A stretch of 64,000 nucleotides of DNA. Source: Alkalitalea saponilacus (GTDB lineage: Bacteria > Bacteroidota > Bacteroidia > Bacteroidales > Marinilabiliaceae). The stretch lies in NCBI RefSeq assembly GCF_900168165.1, contig NZ_FUYV01000004.1, positions 113,048 to 177,047 of the forward strand, in the 5' to 3' direction. Made by a program: the position numbers and the translations under genes. Positions 33,366 through 43,518 of the stretch are shown here, in pieces (positions within the stretch are counted from its first letter, which is position 1; each line of letters opens with the position of its first letter). The notes under the pieces were generated by a model, which saw only the letters and a program-made list of their open reading frames with translations, was not told where the DNA came from and did no database searches.

Positions 33366-35336
33366 ATGAATAGATTTTTAATATTGATTATTGGATCAGT
33401 CTTGATTTTTGGGACAATGGTTCAGGCTCAGGAGTCGCTGACAACCCGAAACAGAGGAGCCATCAGATTATATGAGGAGGCGAGGAATCATTATGGTTTA
33501 GGACAACATAATGAAGCAATAGCTGCCCTTCAGAGAGCCATTGACCGAGACTCTGATTTTATTGAGGCTTATCTTGTGTTGGGTGATATTTATAACAGAC
33601 AACGAGAATTTGCAAAGGAGGCAGAAGTGCTTAAAAAGGCGGTAGCCATTGATTCAACTTTTTTTCCAACAACGATGTTCAATATTGGCGTTGCATCATT
33701 CAATGCCGGCGATTATGCTGAATCAATTCTCTGGCTTGAGCGTTACCGCTGGTATTTTAGTGACGATAGAAGTGCTGAACGAGTTAAACAATGGCTTGAC
33801 CGTGCCAGATTTGCTGTTGAAGCAAGTGAAAACCCATACGAAATAGAGCTGATCACTTTGGGCGAAAAGGTAAACAGTGATTACGATGAATACTGGCCAA
33901 GTGTAACAGCCGATGAGCAAACATTGGTATTTACTGTCTTGGTTCCTCGCAACCCAGGCTTGTTCGCTGAACGAAGTTTGCCCCGCACATCCATGTATTT
34001 TCAGGAGGATTTTTATGTGTCTCATCGCGGAGCTGATGGTCAGTGGCAAACGCGAGAACCATTACCAGGCAGCATAAACACAGATGGAAACGAAGGCGCA
34101 CAAGCGCTTAGTGCAGATGGAAACTGGATGTTTTTTACAGCTTGTGGAAGGTCTGATGGTCGGGGCAGTTGTGATATATATTTTTCTCAGCGCACTCCTG
34201 AAGGTTGGTCGGAGCCGGTAAATCTCGGGATGCCTGTGAACACACCTTATTGGGAAAGTCAGCCAACCTTTGGTGCTGATGGTAAAACTCTTATGTTTGT
34301 TAGTAATCGCCCGGGAGGTAGAGGTGGTAAAGATATTTGGCAGGCTACCGTTCAACACATCAACAGAGATGGAGTACCGGTTTTTGGTGATGTTCGAAAT
34401 CTCGGGTCAAATATCAATACGACCAAAGATGAAAACTCTCCATTTCTTCATCATGATAACCGGACGTTATATTTTGCTTCGGAGGGTTGGCCTGGCATGG
34501 GAGGGATGGATCTGTTTGTAAGTCGTAAAGGAGAAGATGGTGTTTGGCGGGTACCTGTCAATCTGGGTGTGCCAATAAATACACCTGGAGATGAAATTGG
34601 TCTTGTTATCAATGCACGTGGCAACAGAGCTTATTTTGCCAGTGATGGTCGGGAAGAGGATCAAACCAGCAAAAACATTTATACGTTTGAATTGCCTCCG
34701 CCCATTCAGCCATCGCCTGTTCTGTATGTAGCCGGCAGGGTTTACGATATTGAAACAGGTGAGACCCTGCCGGCTGATTTTGAGTTAAAGGATATCAGTA
34801 CAGGTAATTTAATTGTATCTACCCAAAGTAATAGATTTTCAGGGGAGTTCTTGGTCGTTTTGCCTGTTGGGGGACAATATGCTTTTAAAGCCGAGCATCC
34901 CGGATATATGTTTTACTCCGGGCATTTTGACCTTTTCGGAGATCACCCGCTTGATGCTCCCTATCAATTGGACATTGGACTGCAGCCCATACGCAAAGGC
35001 GTTTCAATGACGCTGGAAAATATTTTCTTTGGAATTGACTCATACCGCTTGGAATCTCAATCAAAGGTAGAACTTGATGGGTTGGTCAGATTTTTAGCCG
35101 ATAATAAAGAAGTTCGAATTATGATTGGAGGGCATACGGATAATGTCGGAAATGCAGCCTACAATCAACGACTTTCAGAGAACAGAGCCAGATCAGTCTA
35201 TAATTACATCATTGAACAGGGTGTTGATACATCCCGACTTGAATACAAGGGGTTTGGAATGGATCAGCCAATTGCAGATAATGAAACAGAGTCCGGAAGA
35301 GCCAAAAACAGGCGAACAGAAATTACCATTTTATAG
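33366..35336 (+). CDS. PorE-like envelope protein (TPR, WD40-like, CRD, OmpA)
   Basis: 656 aa from the ATG at 33366, where a signal peptide begins (MNRFLILIIGSV, cleavage near VQAQ). Domains in order: TPR repeats (about 20-140; AIAALQRAIDRDSDF, EAYLVLGDIYNRQREF), a PD40/WD40-like propeller (about 165-440; repeated SADGNWMFFTA, GADGKTLMFVSNRPGG, YFASEGWPGMGG), a carboxypeptidase-regulatory-like beta domain (about 450-535), and an OmpA peptidoglycan-binding domain (IGGHTDNVGNAAYNQRLSENRA). The same order is found in PorE of the type IX secretion system, although PorE is a lipoprotein and no lipobox is seen here. It is 12 bp upstream of the regulator gene. Confidence 0.85.
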   Translation: MNRFLILIIGSVLIFGTMVQAQESLTTRNRGAIRLYEEARNHYGLGQHNEAIAALQRAIDRDSDFIEAYLVLGDIYNRQREFAKEAEVLKKAVAIDSTFFPTTMFNIGVASFNAGDYAESILWLERYRWYFSDDRSAERVKQWLDRARFAVEASENPYEIELITLGEKVNSDYDEYWPSVTADEQTLVFTVLVPRNPGLFAERSLPRTSMYFQEDFYVSHRGADGQWQTREPLPGSINTDGNEGAQALSADGNWMFFTACGRSDGRGSCDIYFSQRTPEGWSEPVNLGMPVNTPYWESQPTFGADGKTLMFVSNRPGGRGGKDIWQATVQHINRDGVPVFGDVRNLGSNINTTKDENSPFLHHDNRTLYFASEGWPGMGGMDLFVSRKGEDGVWRVPVNLGVPINTPGDEIGLVINARGNRAYFASDGREEDQTSKNIYTFELPPPIQPSPVLYVAGRVYDIETGETLPADFELKDISTGNLIVSTQSNRFSGEFLVVLPVGGQYAFKAEHPGYMFYSGHFDLFGDHPLDAPYQLDIGLQPIRKGVSMTLENIFFGIDSYRLESQSKVELDGLVRFLADNKEVRIMIGGHTDNVGNAAYNQRLSENRARSVYNYIIEQGVDTSRLEYKGFGMDQPIADNETESGRAKNRRTEITIL

Positions 35337-35348
35337 CTATTTGTTCTG

Positions 35349-38249
35349 ATGAAGAGTTACAGATTTAAAATATTATTGTTGTTTTGTTTAGTTTATCCGG
35401 CAATTATTCTGGCAACAGAAGTTGTTTTTCTTGGCATTCCTGAAATTGAATACTTTAATCGGCGACAATATAAAGGGGGTACTCAGAATTGGCAAATTAG
35501 CCAGGCTGAATCAGGAATCATTTATGCGGCAAATAATGATGGAATTCTTGAATATGATGGAACAACCTGGAGGTTGTTAACCCGCGTTGTTGATGTTATA
35601 GTAAGAAGCGTTTTGGCTCATGAAGATAAGATTTATATGGGAGCTTATAACGAGTTTGGATATTATTTTAAAAATAACCGAAATGAGTTTGAGTACAAAT
35701 CACTCTCAGTTAATGATGAAATTAGTGCGTTGGGAGATGTATGGAATATAATTCCATACAACAATATGTTGATTTTTCAGGCTGATAAGGGCTTGGTCTT
35801 GTATAGAGATGATCAGGATATGCAGTTTGTACCAGCCAGATCGAGGATTTCAAATGCTTTTCTTGTTAACGGCATCATTATGGTATATGATGAAGAGGCT
35901 GGATTAATGGAACTTAGAAATAATAATCTATTTGTAGTTTCTGGTGGAGAACAATTTGCTGGAATTGGAATCGGAACCATCTTACCCTTATCCGACCGAG
36001 AGGTTTTAATCGGAACCATCAGTGAAGGTCTTTTTGTTTGGGATTATCAGCAATTTAAACCATGGGAGACTCCGGCAGCTGAAATCATTGCTAATGCAAA
36101 TGTGTTTTGTGGTACCAATTACGATTCTGAATTTTTAATTTTTGGTACCATTCAATCAGGTGTAATCGTAACGGATATAAACGGAAATGTTCAACTTATT
36201 GCGAATAAGGATCGAGGTCTTCAGAATAACACGGTCTTAGGGCTTGATATTGACTTTGAAGGAAATATTTGGGCAGGGTTGGATAATGGAATCGCCAGAA
36301 TCAATTACAATTCTACCATCAGCTTTATTCATGGATATTATGACATTGGAACCGGGTACACTATGGAGAAGTTTCAAAACAACATCTATCTAGGAACCAA
36401 CCAGGCATTGTATCATATCTCAAATGAAGATTTCAGAAATCCTGAGAAAAATAGAGATGACTTTACTCGAATTCCGGGCACGAGTGGACAAGTTTGGTCA
36501 CTTTTTGTTGATAAGGAAGGACGCCTTTTATGTGGTCATAACAACGGGGTTTTTGAGATTTATGGATCAAATGCACAACCCATTACTCCTGCATCTGTAA
36601 TGGGAGCATGGATATTTAGATATCCGCCCAATCGGGATGATATATTATTGGTTGGGTCTTATTCTGGAATTCTAATTCTTAGAAAGGATAGAAACAACTG
36701 GGTGTTTGATAAGCGACTCAATGGTTTTTCTGAATCGGCCAGATATATGGAATGGGATTCGGATGGAAGCTTGTGGGTAACGCATGGATATCTGGGAATA
36801 TTCAGGTTGTATTTTAATGATGATTATACAGAAGTCGATCGTGTAGAAGAGTACAGTGAAGCAAGAGGGATGGTTGATAATGCAGCTCTGAATGTCTCTC
36901 TCATAAATGGTGAACCTTTATTTTCTTCAATTCATGGAATATACGGGTACGATAATAGTTCTGCGAGTTTTTATAGGCATTACCTGAACAGATATTTTAT
37001 TAATGAAGAGTATCCTGTGGTTATTCAACAGGATCAATACAATAATATATGGTTTTTTACTACAGAAGGTGTGGGCGTCCTTCGCAGACTTGAAGATGGC
37101 TCATATACACGAGTTGTTGGTCCATTTTACCCGGTACATGGCAGATTGGTAAACGGTTTTGAATTTTTAAAGATATTGGATGAAAGAAACGCAATTATTG
37201 GAGTAGAGGATGGTTTTGCCCATTATTCTGTCAATGAGCGCAAAAACTTTATGAAGCCATTTCACGTGCATATAAGAGGGTTTAGAAATCATGATGAATC
37301 TGTAACCTACTATTTAGCTCAGCCAAATGGAGAACAAAAACAGGTACCTGAATGGCCATACTCGAAAAACTCATTTGAGGTGACTTATTCAGCTACTACT
37401 TTCGAGAATTCTAATGTTAGATACTCTACTTATATCGAGGGTATTGATTCAGATTGGTCTGCATGGACTTCTCAAAAACAGCGGCAGTTTACAAATATTC
37501 GTGAAGGTAAATATACTTTTTGGGTGAAGGCTGTTAACATCCATGGGGTTGAGTCCGATCCAATTGGTTTTATTTTTATTGTTAACCCCCCTTGGATCAG
37601 GACTACTACTGCTAAAGTTCTGTATGTGTTTGTAGTTATTTTGTTGTTGCTTGGATCCTGGATATTAATGAATAGATTAATGGAGCGTAGTAAAATGCTC
37701 GAAAAGAGACGACAGCAGGAAAAATTCAGGATAAGGGAGGAGCAATTGCGAAATGCCGCCCTTGAGAATGAAAAGGAGATGATCCGGCTTAGAAACGAGA
37801 AGCTTAGAAATGAGATGATGTTTAAAGAGAAGGAGTTGGCCAATTCCACCATGAATATTATACATAAAAATGAGTTCCTGTTAAAAGTTAAGGAGGAATT
37901 AGCCAGGGTTAGTAAACAAAGGGATTTTACTGGTATGGATAGAAAAGTTAAAGACATTATCAGGAAAATTGACAAAGACATAGATAATGATTCACATTGG
38001 GAGGTGTTTGAGCTTCATCTGGAACAGGTTCATGAGGACTTCCTTAAAAGGCTGCACGAGAAATTCCCTGATCTTTCCTCCAAAGAGAAGAAGTTATCAG
38101 CTTATTTACGAATGGATATGACTTCAAAAGAAATCTCATCACTTTTAAACATCAGCGTTAGAGCTGTGGAAAACAATCGTTATAAACTTCGAAAGAAACT
38201 TGGACTGGAAGGTGGTGATAACTTGATTGATTTCATCATGAATATTTAG
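35349..38249 (+). CDS. Transmembrane propeller/Y_Y_Y sensor with LuxR-type HTH
   Basis: 966 aa. Signal peptide, then a long two-component-regulator-type propeller (about 40-660; repeated GIIYAANNDGILEYDG, GNIWAGLDNGIARIN, LLCGHNNGVFEIYG). A triple-tyrosine domain (about 670-745; FEVTYSATTFEN, YSTYIEGIDSDWSAWT), one transmembrane helix (VLYVFVVILLLLGSWIL, about 757-773), a charged coiled coil (about 775-840) and a LuxR-like HTH (about 900-966; LSSKEKKLSAYLRMDMTSKE, ISVRAVENNRYKLRKKL) follow. There is no histidine kinase or receiver, so it would sense a periplasmic ligand and bind DNA from the membrane. It sits directly upstream of susCD and most likely regulates that locus. Confidence 0.9.
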   Translation: MKSYRFKILLLFCLVYPAIILATEVVFLGIPEIEYFNRRQYKGGTQNWQISQAESGIIYAANNDGILEYDGTTWRLLTRVVDVIVRSVLAHEDKIYMGAYNEFGYYFKNNRNEFEYKSLSVNDEISALGDVWNIIPYNNMLIFQADKGLVLYRDDQDMQFVPARSRISNAFLVNGIIMVYDEEAGLMELRNNNLFVVSGGEQFAGIGIGTILPLSDREVLIGTISEGLFVWDYQQFKPWETPAAEIIANANVFCGTNYDSEFLIFGTIQSGVIVTDINGNVQLIANKDRGLQNNTVLGLDIDFEGNIWAGLDNGIARINYNSTISFIHGYYDIGTGYTMEKFQNNIYLGTNQALYHISNEDFRNPEKNRDDFTRIPGTSGQVWSLFVDKEGRLLCGHNNGVFEIYGSNAQPITPASVMGAWIFRYPPNRDDILLVGSYSGILILRKDRNNWVFDKRLNGFSESARYMEWDSDGSLWVTHGYLGIFRLYFNDDYTEVDRVEEYSEARGMVDNAALNVSLINGEPLFSSIHGIYGYDNSSASFYRHYLNRYFINEEYPVVIQQDQYNNIWFFTTEGVGVLRRLEDGSYTRVVGPFYPVHGRLVNGFEFLKILDERNAIIGVEDGFAHYSVNERKNFMKPFHVHIRGFRNHDESVTYYLAQPNGEQKQVPEWPYSKNSFEVTYSATTFENSNVRYSTYIEGIDSDWSAWTSQKQRQFTNIREGKYTFWVKAVNIHGVESDPIGFIFIVNPPWIRTTTAKVLYVFVVILLLLGSWILMNRLMERSKMLEKRRQQEKFRIREEQLRNAALENEKEMIRLRNEKLRNEMMFKEKELANSTMNIIHKNEFLLKVKEELARVSKQRDFTGMDRKVKDIIRKIDKDIDNDSHWEVFELHLEQVHEDFLKRLHEKFPDLSSKEKKLSAYLRMDMTSKEISSLLNISVRAVENNRYKLRKKLGLEGGDNLIDFIMNI

Positions 38250-38298
38250 CCTGCTTTTTTGAATAATCTGAACCAATCTTAGGAACAGCCAACTTAAT

Positions 38299-38346
38299 AA
38301 ACGGGTCATACAGTAATATTTGTAAATATTACTGTATGACCCGTTT
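38299..38346. terminator. Perfect 23-bp inverted repeat after the regulator gene
   Basis: Arms at 38299-38321 and 38324-38346 with a 2-nt spacer. It begins and ends in AAACGGGTCA/TGACCCGTTT. A T run inside the descending arm could act in termination, but the length and perfection are more than a terminator needs. Confidence 0.6.
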
Positions 38347-38684
38347 CCTATTATCTGTCATTTATTAGCTTTTGGCCTGGCCTATTTAATTGTCTATTCT
38401 TTACTCAAATAGAGTTTTTTACTCAGTTTGATTTCTTCCTTTTATATTTTAAAAGTTCACAACCTCATTTTTACCTCATTGTTAAAAAAAGCAAATTAAT
38501 TTTCGAGATGTTTTTTATTATTGATTAGTACCTGGATGAGCATTGTTTGTTTGTGTGAGTATGTTGTAAGTATAATATAAACAGGTGTATAAGATATGAT
38601 GTGTGAGTTTTTGATGAGGTGATGAAGGGGTGGGTTATGAGTTTTTTGTGCGTTTTTAGATTAGTGTTTGTTAACATCTGAGCA

Positions 38685-38692
38685 TAGATTTG
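38685..38692 (+). promoter_or_regulatory. Bacteroidota -7 box for susC
   Basis: TAGATTTG matches TAnnTTTG and predicts a leader of about 108 nt before the susC ATG. TTTG at 38667-38670 is nearer than usual -33 spacing. Confidence 0.5.
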
Positions 38693-38729
38693 TGAAAGTG
38701 ATTTAAATAGATCGAAGCATTAATTAAAA

Positions 38730-38810
38730 ATGAAAGGACTTTATAAACTAAAAAAGATGAAGTCAAAAACAAACTTCTATTTCAATTTAAAACAAATCAT
38801 TATCTTATGA
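38730..38810 (+). CDS. Possible 26-codon upstream ORF coupled to susC
   Basis: ATG AAA GGA CTT opens a 26-codon frame rich in Lys and Tyr/Phe (MKGLYKLKKMKSK, ending QIIIL). Its TGA stop overlaps the susC start as ATGA. It lies in a different frame from susC. It could be a translated leader that couples ribosome flow to susC, or chance. No homology was recognised. Confidence 0.3.
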   Translation: MKGLYKLKKMKSKTNFYFNLKQIIIL

Positions 38811-41800
38811 AAAAAACGTTAGGACTATTGTTTCTGATGATGCTTGCTACTCTTGTAGCAGCACAGGACGTCACCGTTACAGGACGCGTGACATCTGAAT
38901 CCACCGGGGAACCCATACCCGGTGTAAGTGTAATGGTGGTTGGAACTACTACCGGTACCATTACTGACATTGATGGCAATTTTTCATTACCCACCCAAAT
39001 GGGAGAAAGATTAAGGTTCTCATTTATTGGGATGAATAATGTGGAGGTAGCTGTAACTTCAAGCACTCATGATGTAAGAATGGTTGAAACCTGGACAGAT
39101 CTCGATGAGGTTGTTGTTGTTGGTTATGGTGTTCAGCGGCGAAGTGTGATTACTGCGGCCATAAGCAGTGTCAGTTCAGATGACCTTGAGTCATCACGTC
39201 CTTCCCGTATAGAGGACGTTCTTAAGGGTCGGGTTTCAGGAGTCCAGATAACTCAAAGTTCAGGACAACCTGGTTCAGACTCCAAATTACGTATACGTGG
39301 TTTAGGAACCATCAACAACAGCGAGCCTTTGTATATCGTAGATGGAATGGCAGTAGATGGAGGTATTGATTACCTGAATCCAACTGACATCGAATCTATC
39401 GAGATTCTTAAGGATGCTGCATCAGCAGCAGTATATGGAGCTCGTGCTGCCAACGGAGTGGTTTTGGTAACCACTAAATCCGGATCTGTAGCTCGCACGA
39501 CCGTTAATTACGATTTTTCCTATGGATGGCAAAATCCATGGAGAAAAAAATCAGTTCTCGATGCCCGGGAATATATGATTATTATGAACGAGGCACTTCG
39601 CAACGATGGAAATGCTCCACGATACTCAAATGAGCAGATTGCTGGGGCTGGCAGAGGTACTGACTGGCAAGACGAAACTTTTAACTATGATGCACCAATT
39701 CAGAATCACCAGGTAAGTATTCAAGGTGGGTCTGACCAAGGTACGTTCTTCCTTTCTTTTGGATACTTTAGTCAGGATGGTATTGTTGGAGGAAACTACG
39801 GTAAATCAAATTATGAGCGTTACAGCTTGAGAAGTAACAACAACTACACTGTTTTTTCTACCGACGATAGGGGCTTTCTGAATAAAGTTCGTGTAGGTGT
39901 AAATGCCGGTTATTCAAGGATTTTGTCAAGTGGAATTGATCCAAACTCTGAATATGGTTCTGTTTTGGGTAGTGCCTTGGCATTTAACCCTATAGTTCCT
40001 CTATATGCAGAAGATCCAGAAGGTGTAATCGCTGCAAGACCAACTGCTGTTACTGATAAGGATGGCAGAGTATTTTCTTTACCTCCAAGTGGTTTCCAGG
40101 AAATTGCAAACCCGGTTGCTATGCTTGCTGCTCCTCAAAATTCACAGGGCAATTCTGACAAGTTTGTTTCAACTTTTTGGGGTGAATTGGATGTTTTAGA
40201 AGGCCTTACATTCAGAAGTAGTTATGGTGTAGATCTTGCTTTCTGGGGTAATGACGGGTATACTTTTGAACATTTTCTTGCTACACAAGGCAAAAACTTT
40301 ACTCAGAGCCATGTTTTTTCAAATATGCACAGAGGTTTCAGATGGCAGTTGGAAAACACTCTGACCTATAATTTCTCTGTGGAGAATCATAACTTCACCG
40401 CTCTTCTTGGTCAATCCGGGCAGGAATATACTTATCGCAATCTTGGTGGAGATAATTATGACCTGTTGGAAAATGATCCACGCAAAGCGAACATCAACTA
40501 TGGAATAGCCGATCCGGCTTTACAAAGAACCTGGGGTGGAACAGGAGGTTTTTCTGCACACACCTTGGCTTCTTACTTTGGCCGGCTTGACTATAACTTT
40601 AGAGAAACTTATATGTTTCAGGCTACTGTACGTCGTGATGGATCATCTAATTTCGGACCAAATAATAAATGGGGAACTTTCCCTTCTGTTTCTGTTGGTT
40701 GGAATATTACCAATGAGTCATTTATGGATAATCGTCCAGACTTCCTTACGCACATGCGAATTCGCGCAAGTTGGGGGCTTAATGGTAATGAGCGTATCCC
40801 AAATTTCGGATATACCAGTTTGATGAGTGGAGGACAAAATTATTATTTTGGTTCTGGCGATTATATGACCATGCAATATGGTGCCAGTCCTTCACAGCTA
40901 TCAAACCCTGATTTAAAATGGGAAGAAACCGAACAGATTAACTTTGGTTTTGAAACGCGCATGTTCAATAGTGCTCTTACCTTCGGATTTGATTATTACA
41001 AGAAAACCACAACAGGAATGTTAATGCATATTCCAATTCCTGCTTATGTTGGTAAAGGTTCCCCTTGGGGTAACGTTGGTGATATGGAGAATTCCGGGTT
41101 TGAGTTTGAACTTGGTTATAGAGGTCGAACCGGAGATTTCCGATACAGCATCAGTGGTAATGCTTCTTACTTGGAAAACAAACTGATAAATCTTGGAAAC
41201 GAGTCAGGGGAAATCATTCTAGAAAGTGCAGGTGCTGCAGGTTTAGGAGCTTACGTAAAAGGAGAGAACGGTATGCCCTTCCCTTATTTTTACGGATTCA
41301 AAACCGACGGAATTTTGCAGAATCAGGCTGAGGCTGATGCATATAATGCAGCATATGGGCGTAATGCGCGACCTGGTGATGTTCGCTTTGTAGATCTTAA
41401 TGGTGATGGTCAGATTAATGATGCAGATAGAACTAAAATTGGAAAGGGAATGCCCGATTGGACATTCGGATTTAATCTTAACGCTGAGTGGAGAAACTTT
41501 GATTTGAACATGTTCTTCCAGGGTACTTATGGTAATGACATATTTGACTATTCAGTTAGAGGAGATATTCCTGCCATGAACCGCCCATCCTGGATTCTTG
41601 ATCGTTGGACCGGAGAGGGGACTTCTGACAGAATTCCAAGAATGACCAATGCAAACCCAAATGGAAACTGGGCTTCATCTGATCTATATGTTAAGGATGG
41701 ATCATATTTAAGGCTTAAAACCATGCAGATAGGTTATACTTTACCAACTGAAATCAGCCGTAGAGTGTCAATTGATCGTTTCCGGATTTACGTTAGTGGA

Positions 41801-41938
41801 GACAACTTGCTAACCTTTACCGGATATGATGGTTTTGAGCCTGAGATTGCATCAGGTGGTTTTACCACAATAGGAATTGACAGAGGTATTTATCCTCAGG
41901 CCAGAACAATTTCTGTGGGAGCAAACATTACTTTCTAA
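38807..41938 (+). CDS. SusC/RagA-type TonB-dependent outer-membrane transporter
   Basis: 1043 aa. Signal peptide (cleavage near VAAQD), a carboxypeptidase-regulatory-like domain (about 22-95; TGRVTSESTGEPIPGVSVMV), a TonB-box-like region (DEVVVVGYGVQRRS), a plug (about 115-225; SGVQITQSSGQPGSDSKLRI, PLYIVDGM, ILKDAASAAVYGARAANGVV) and a 22-strand barrel ending ARTISVGANITF. With SusD it imports oligosaccharides using TonB energy. It sits next to a GH16 gene, suggesting beta-1,3-glucan oligomers (inference). It is the first gene of the locus, following a long leader. Confidence 0.95.
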   Translation: MKKTLGLLFLMMLATLVAAQDVTVTGRVTSESTGEPIPGVSVMVVGTTTGTITDIDGNFSLPTQMGERLRFSFIGMNNVEVAVTSSTHDVRMVETWTDLDEVVVVGYGVQRRSVITAAISSVSSDDLESSRPSRIEDVLKGRVSGVQITQSSGQPGSDSKLRIRGLGTINNSEPLYIVDGMAVDGGIDYLNPTDIESIEILKDAASAAVYGARAANGVVLVTTKSGSVARTTVNYDFSYGWQNPWRKKSVLDAREYMIIMNEALRNDGNAPRYSNEQIAGAGRGTDWQDETFNYDAPIQNHQVSIQGGSDQGTFFLSFGYFSQDGIVGGNYGKSNYERYSLRSNNNYTVFSTDDRGFLNKVRVGVNAGYSRILSSGIDPNSEYGSVLGSALAFNPIVPLYAEDPEGVIAARPTAVTDKDGRVFSLPPSGFQEIANPVAMLAAPQNSQGNSDKFVSTFWGELDVLEGLTFRSSYGVDLAFWGNDGYTFEHFLATQGKNFTQSHVFSNMHRGFRWQLENTLTYNFSVENHNFTALLGQSGQEYTYRNLGGDNYDLLENDPRKANINYGIADPALQRTWGGTGGFSAHTLASYFGRLDYNFRETYMFQATVRRDGSSNFGPNNKWGTFPSVSVGWNITNESFMDNRPDFLTHMRIRASWGLNGNERIPNFGYTSLMSGGQNYYFGSGDYMTMQYGASPSQLSNPDLKWEETEQINFGFETRMFNSALTFGFDYYKKTTTGMLMHIPIPAYVGKGSPWGNVGDMENSGFEFELGYRGRTGDFRYSISGNASYLENKLINLGNESGEIILESAGAAGLGAYVKGENGMPFPYFYGFKTDGILQNQAEADAYNAAYGRNARPGDVRFVDLNGDGQINDADRTKIGKGMPDWTFGFNLNAEWRNFDLNMFFQGTYGNDIFDYSVRGDIPAMNRPSWILDRWTGEGTSDRIPRMTNANPNGNWASSDLYVKDGSYLRLKTMQIGYTLPTEISRRVSIDRFRIYVSGDNLLTFTGYDGFEPEIASGGFTTIGIDRGIYPQARTISVGANITF

Positions 41939-41959
41939 ACAAAAAAAATGATTTTGATT

Positions 41960-43477
41960 ATGAAAAAATATATAAATGGATTTTTCCTGGCTGCACTGTT
42001 ACTTGGTTTTGTAGCTTGCAGCGATGATTTCCTGACTGTTTATCCTACCGAATCACAGGAAGCAGGAGGTGATGCAACCGAAGGTGCCATCATGGCAAAC
42101 CTTGCCGCAAGTTATCAGATATTATTGTTCGATAGTTATGCTAATAATAACTACAACAGTATATTCTTAATGTCAGATTTGCGTTCTGATGACATTTTTA
42201 AAGGAGGTGGTGATGCCGGTGACCAAGGCCAGCTTTATCGTCTTTCTTTACTTGACGCTACACCTGATGAATTACCCGCAGGTTTGTGGAATATCTATTA
42301 TAGTGGAATTGCCCGTAGTAATAACGTCATTCTTGCTTGTGATAATGCTGTTGACGTTCCTGCTGAAAGAGTCGCTGAAATGAGATCTGAAGCGCTATTT
42401 TTACGTGCTTATTACACCCATTGGCTGTGGAAGTTCTGGGGTAATATTCCTTATTTTACTGATGATTTGCCAGAGCCATATATGGCTCCTCAATACTCTG
42501 CTGATCAGATTTATGAATTTATCATGGAGGATTTGGATGCTATAATTGAAATTGGCGCTTTACCTATGAGAACATCTGCTACAAATGATGGTCGTGCATC
42601 CATGGCTGCAGTAAAAATGTTAAGAGCCCGAGTGGTAATGTATCAAAAAGATGAGTCGCGTTACCCACAGGTATTAGCCGATATGACCGAAATTGTAACC
42701 AGTGGTGTATATAGTCTTGTGGATTTTGCAGAGATTTGGTCTCGTGAAGGACAATTTAACGATGAGTCTATTTTTGAAGTTAACCATCTTCCCGGTGAAT
42801 ATGGTGGGAAAACCTGGGCCAGCGGATGGCAAGGTTTTGGAACTAACTTTCCTGCATTTATTTCGCCCAACGATCTCAGTGATCCCGATGGAGTATATAA
42901 AGGTGGATGGGGCTTTGGTCCGGTTCGTCCATGGGTAATCGATATTTTTGAATCGGGAGATGTTCGTCGTGATGCTTCAATTAATCAATGGGACGAGGAT
43001 CAGTATGTTCAAAGATTTCAGGATACCGGTTACTTTATGGCTAAATATGCGGCACGTGTTGGATACAATGAACCGCCTGGTGATGTAGACCTTAATTATG
43101 AAAATAACCTCCGAATTTTCCGTTTGGCTGAAGCTTACCTAAATATTGCAGAATTAATAGTTGTTCATGGTCAGGCTGCTGTAGGAGTTTCTGCTGAGGA
43201 TGCTTTGGCCGAAATTCGCGAAAGGGCAGGTTTGGGGCCGATTGCTTCTACTGTTGAGAATATTAAACTTGAGCGCAGACGTGAATTTCTCGGTGAAGGA
43301 ATGCGTTTTTGGGACATCGTTAGATGGGGAGACACCCATTTGTTGACCGAAAACTTAAGTGAGTTTTCTTCAAACAGAACCTGGGAGTCCTACAAGAAGT
43401 ATTTACCAATTCCTCAGTCAGAAATAGACCGGACAGAGGGTGAATTCAAATTGGTTCAGAACCCTGGTTATAATTAA
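41960..43477 (+). CDS. SusD/RagB-type nutrient-binding lipoprotein
   Basis: 505 aa from the ATG at 41960 (an in-frame ATG four codons upstream is also possible). Signal peptide with lipobox LLGFVACSDDF. SusD features are helical TPR-like segments (SEALFLRAYYTHWLWKFWG, RLAEAYLNIAELIV) and the C-terminal block RRREFLGEGMRFWDIVRWG followed by YLPIPQSEI. It caps the SusC barrel on the cell surface and binds the glycan. It lies 21 bp after susC, so the two are co-transcribed. Confidence 0.95.
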   Translation: MKKYINGFFLAALLLGFVACSDDFLTVYPTESQEAGGDATEGAIMANLAASYQILLFDSYANNNYNSIFLMSDLRSDDIFKGGGDAGDQGQLYRLSLLDATPDELPAGLWNIYYSGIARSNNVILACDNAVDVPAERVAEMRSEALFLRAYYTHWLWKFWGNIPYFTDDLPEPYMAPQYSADQIYEFIMEDLDAIIEIGALPMRTSATNDGRASMAAVKMLRARVVMYQKDESRYPQVLADMTEIVTSGVYSLVDFAEIWSREGQFNDESIFEVNHLPGEYGGKTWASGWQGFGTNFPAFISPNDLSDPDGVYKGGWGFGPVRPWVIDIFESGDVRRDASINQWDEDQYVQRFQDTGYFMAKYAARVGYNEPPGDVDLNYENNLRIFRLAEAYLNIAELIVVHGQAAVGVSAEDALAEIRERAGLGPIASTVENIKLERRREFLGEGMRFWDIVRWGDTHLLTENLSEFSSNRTWESYKKYLPIPQSEIDRTEGEFKLVQNPGYN

Positions 43478-43518
43478 AAACATGAGTTGTTGCCAGAATT
43501 AATTTAATAAAAAAGATA

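Larger units (their letters stand above)
38250..38806. other. Promoter and leader region of the susCD locus
   Basis: 557 bp. It contains the 23-bp inverted repeat, a T- and G-rich stretch at 38530-38680, the -7 box at 38685-38692 and a 26-codon upstream reading frame (38730-38810) overlapping the susC ATG. The binding site of the adjacent regulator is expected here, but no obvious repeated operator was recognised. Confidence 0.5.

Noticed and set aside
37472-37981. 169-codon minus-strand frame inside the regulator gene
   Set aside because: Antisense to the coiled-coil and transmembrane part of a clear gene; Ser/Leu-rich composition reflects the opposite strand.
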